Assembly (NCBI RefSeq): GCF_002009175.1
Contig: NZ_CP018047.1
Location: 3,968,001 to 4,032,000 of the forward strand
From: Streptomyces niveus
GTDB taxonomy: Bacteria > Actinomycetota > Actinomycetes > Streptomycetales > Streptomycetaceae
DNA: 64,000 nucleotides
Direction of reading: 5' to 3'
Shown here: positions 63,178 to 64,000 of the stretch, in pieces
How positions within the stretch are numbered: the first letter of the stretch is position 1
Layout: the number at the start of each line of letters is the position of its first letter
Program-made: the position numbers and the translations under genes
The notes under the pieces: model-generated
What the model was told of the DNA's origin: nothing
Seen by the model: the letters and a program-made list of their open reading frames with translations, nothing else
Database searches by the model: none

Positions 63178-63917
63178 CCGGCTCCGTGCCCTCTCGTCAC
63201 CACGACATCGCCGACGATCTCCGCCACCAGATCACGACGGGCAGCATCAAACCTGGCGAGCGCCTACCGTCCGAAGTCGGCCTGGCCGACCGGTACAAGG
63301 TCAGCACAGTGACACTGCGACGCGCCCTCGCCGTACTCCAGGGCGAAGGACTCGTCGAGAAGATCCATGGGAAGGGCAACTACGTCCGTCGCCCCCGCCG
63401 CAAGATTGTGTACGTCGGCGGCTGGGGCACGCTGGACCCCTGGACCGCCGCCGAGCCAAAGTTGCGCATCACGGTTCGCAGCACCACGGTTCCGGCCTCC
63501 GTACACCTGACCACGTTGCTGAAGGTGCCAACGGGCAGCCCTCTCGCCGAGTACACCTGCCTCAGCCTCGAACAAGGGTCACCGCACGGCCTGGCCCGCA
63601 TCTACATCCCGCGCGACCTGGCCCCTGCCGGATTCCTCAACGACGACTCCGCGTGTCGGGAGGCAGCCCAGAGATTCGCCATCCTCGGCCCGTCGCCGGC
63701 CACCATCCGAGAGACGGTCTCCGCCCGCTCTCCCACCCCAGACGAAGCGTCGGCCCTCCGCATCGGAAACAACATGGCCGTTCTCGCGATCACGCGCATC
63801 GCCACCGACACCACCGGTCGCGTCGTTGAAGCCGCGCTCCTGGCCTTTCCGGGAGACCGAGTCGACGCCGTCTTCACCGCCCACCACCTGCTCAACGAAA
63901 GGCCAACCCAAGGATGA
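63174..63917 (+). CDS. Second GntR/UTRA transcriptional regulator
   Basis: A 247-residue regulator: HDIADDLRHQITTGSIKPGE, LPSEVGLADRYKVSTVTLRR, then the wing EKIHGKGNYVRRP and a UTRA domain. The GTG at 63174 overlaps the previous stop. Having two HutC-type regulators in a small element suggests layered control of transfer and copy. Confidence 0.88.
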   Translation: MTGSVPSRHHDIADDLRHQITTGSIKPGERLPSEVGLADRYKVSTVTLRRALAVLQGEGLVEKIHGKGNYVRRPRRKIVYVGGWGTLDPWTAAEPKLRITVRSTTVPASVHLTTLLKVPTGSPLAEYTCLSLEQGSPHGLARIYIPRDLAPAGFLNDDSACREAAQRFAILGPSPATIRETVSARSPTPDEASALRIGNNMAVLAITRIATDTTGRVVEAALLAFPGDRVDAVFTAHHLLNERPTQG

Positions 63918-64000
63918 CAACACCGAACGAACTTCGGCTCCTCCCGTGGTCGGGCCCGGGAGACAAGCCCTGCTACCTGAGCACCGACGACCCGGACGGC
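63914..64000 (+). CDS. Hypothetical protein, N-terminal fragment
   Basis: The first 29 codons, MTTPNELRLLPWSGPGDKPC and onward, are cut by the window edge. The ATG overlaps the GntR stop (ATGA). The N-terminus resembles a family commonly next to GntR genes of Streptomyces integrative elements. Confidence 0.72.
   Translation, partial: MTTPNELRLLPWSGPGDKPCYLSTDDPDG

Overview
The window is high-GC actinomycete DNA with a Streptomyces gene set. The diagnostic genes are the sporulation pair ssgR-ssgA, a fused CydD-CydC transporter behind a Rex operator, parS sites of the Streptomyces type, two genes with rare TTA codons, and DUF families common in Streptomyces. From memory, the gene order ssgR-ssgA-yibEF-thiC ... 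hisC-cydA-cydB-cydCD-sensor kinase ... serS-pheA-dtpA-copper genes matches the central chromosome of S. coelicolor near oriC. The two parS sites and repeated DnaA boxes fit that location.

Layout. 1-7.9 kb: start of a cystathionine gamma-lyase gene, a holin-like membrane protein, a cupin, DUF5326, ssgR-ssgA, a YibE/F transporter, thiC behind a TPP riboswitch, a lone Flp-type pilin and a membrane protein with a repeated C-terminal tail. 8-23 kb: PPP-like phosphatase, LacI regulator, HisC, the cydA-cydB-cydCD respiratory operon, a DosS-like sensor kinase, a HAD hydrolase, an F420-type oxidoreductase and KptA. 23.3-23.5 kb holds five exact-period 15-bp repeats beside DnaA boxes. 23.5-28.1 kb is a tightly overlapping four-gene cassette (M24 protein, alpha/beta hydrolase-SDR fusion, metal-dependent hydrolase family, MerR). 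28.4-32.0 kb is a two-ATPase, two-permease ABC operon. 32-36.8 kb holds an F420-reductase-like protein, a HAD hydrolase, serS, an intergenic DnaA-box cluster and pheA. 36.8-43.2 kb is the extracytoplasmic copper/haem operon (membrane protein, YcnI, Sco1, PCuAC, CopC-CopD, DyP peroxidase). 43.4-53.9 kb has anti-sigma-type ATPases, aminopeptidase P, a SpoIIE-type phosphatase with an altered metal motif, a prim-pol domain protein, DUF5926, GDPD and an HtrA protease. 54-61 kb is more accessory: a DHFR-like reductase, a frameshifted lipoprotein gene, an isolated hypX, a GH43 enzyme, hypothetical genes and degraded sequence.

The right end, from tRNA-Ser(UGA) at 61.08 kb onward, looks like the start of an integrated actinomycete conjugative element: a GntR/UTRA repressor, two perfect CTAGT-NN-ACTAG operators, and a rightward operon of small overlapping genes with a second GntR regulator. 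The integrase and transfer genes would lie outside the window, so the element call is inference.

The most interesting signals are the iteron-like 15-bp array next to DnaA boxes, the DnaA-box cluster between serS and pheA, the parS site over the cydCD start, the orphan DosS-like kinase behind cydABCD, the isolated hypX, and the GntR operator pair.
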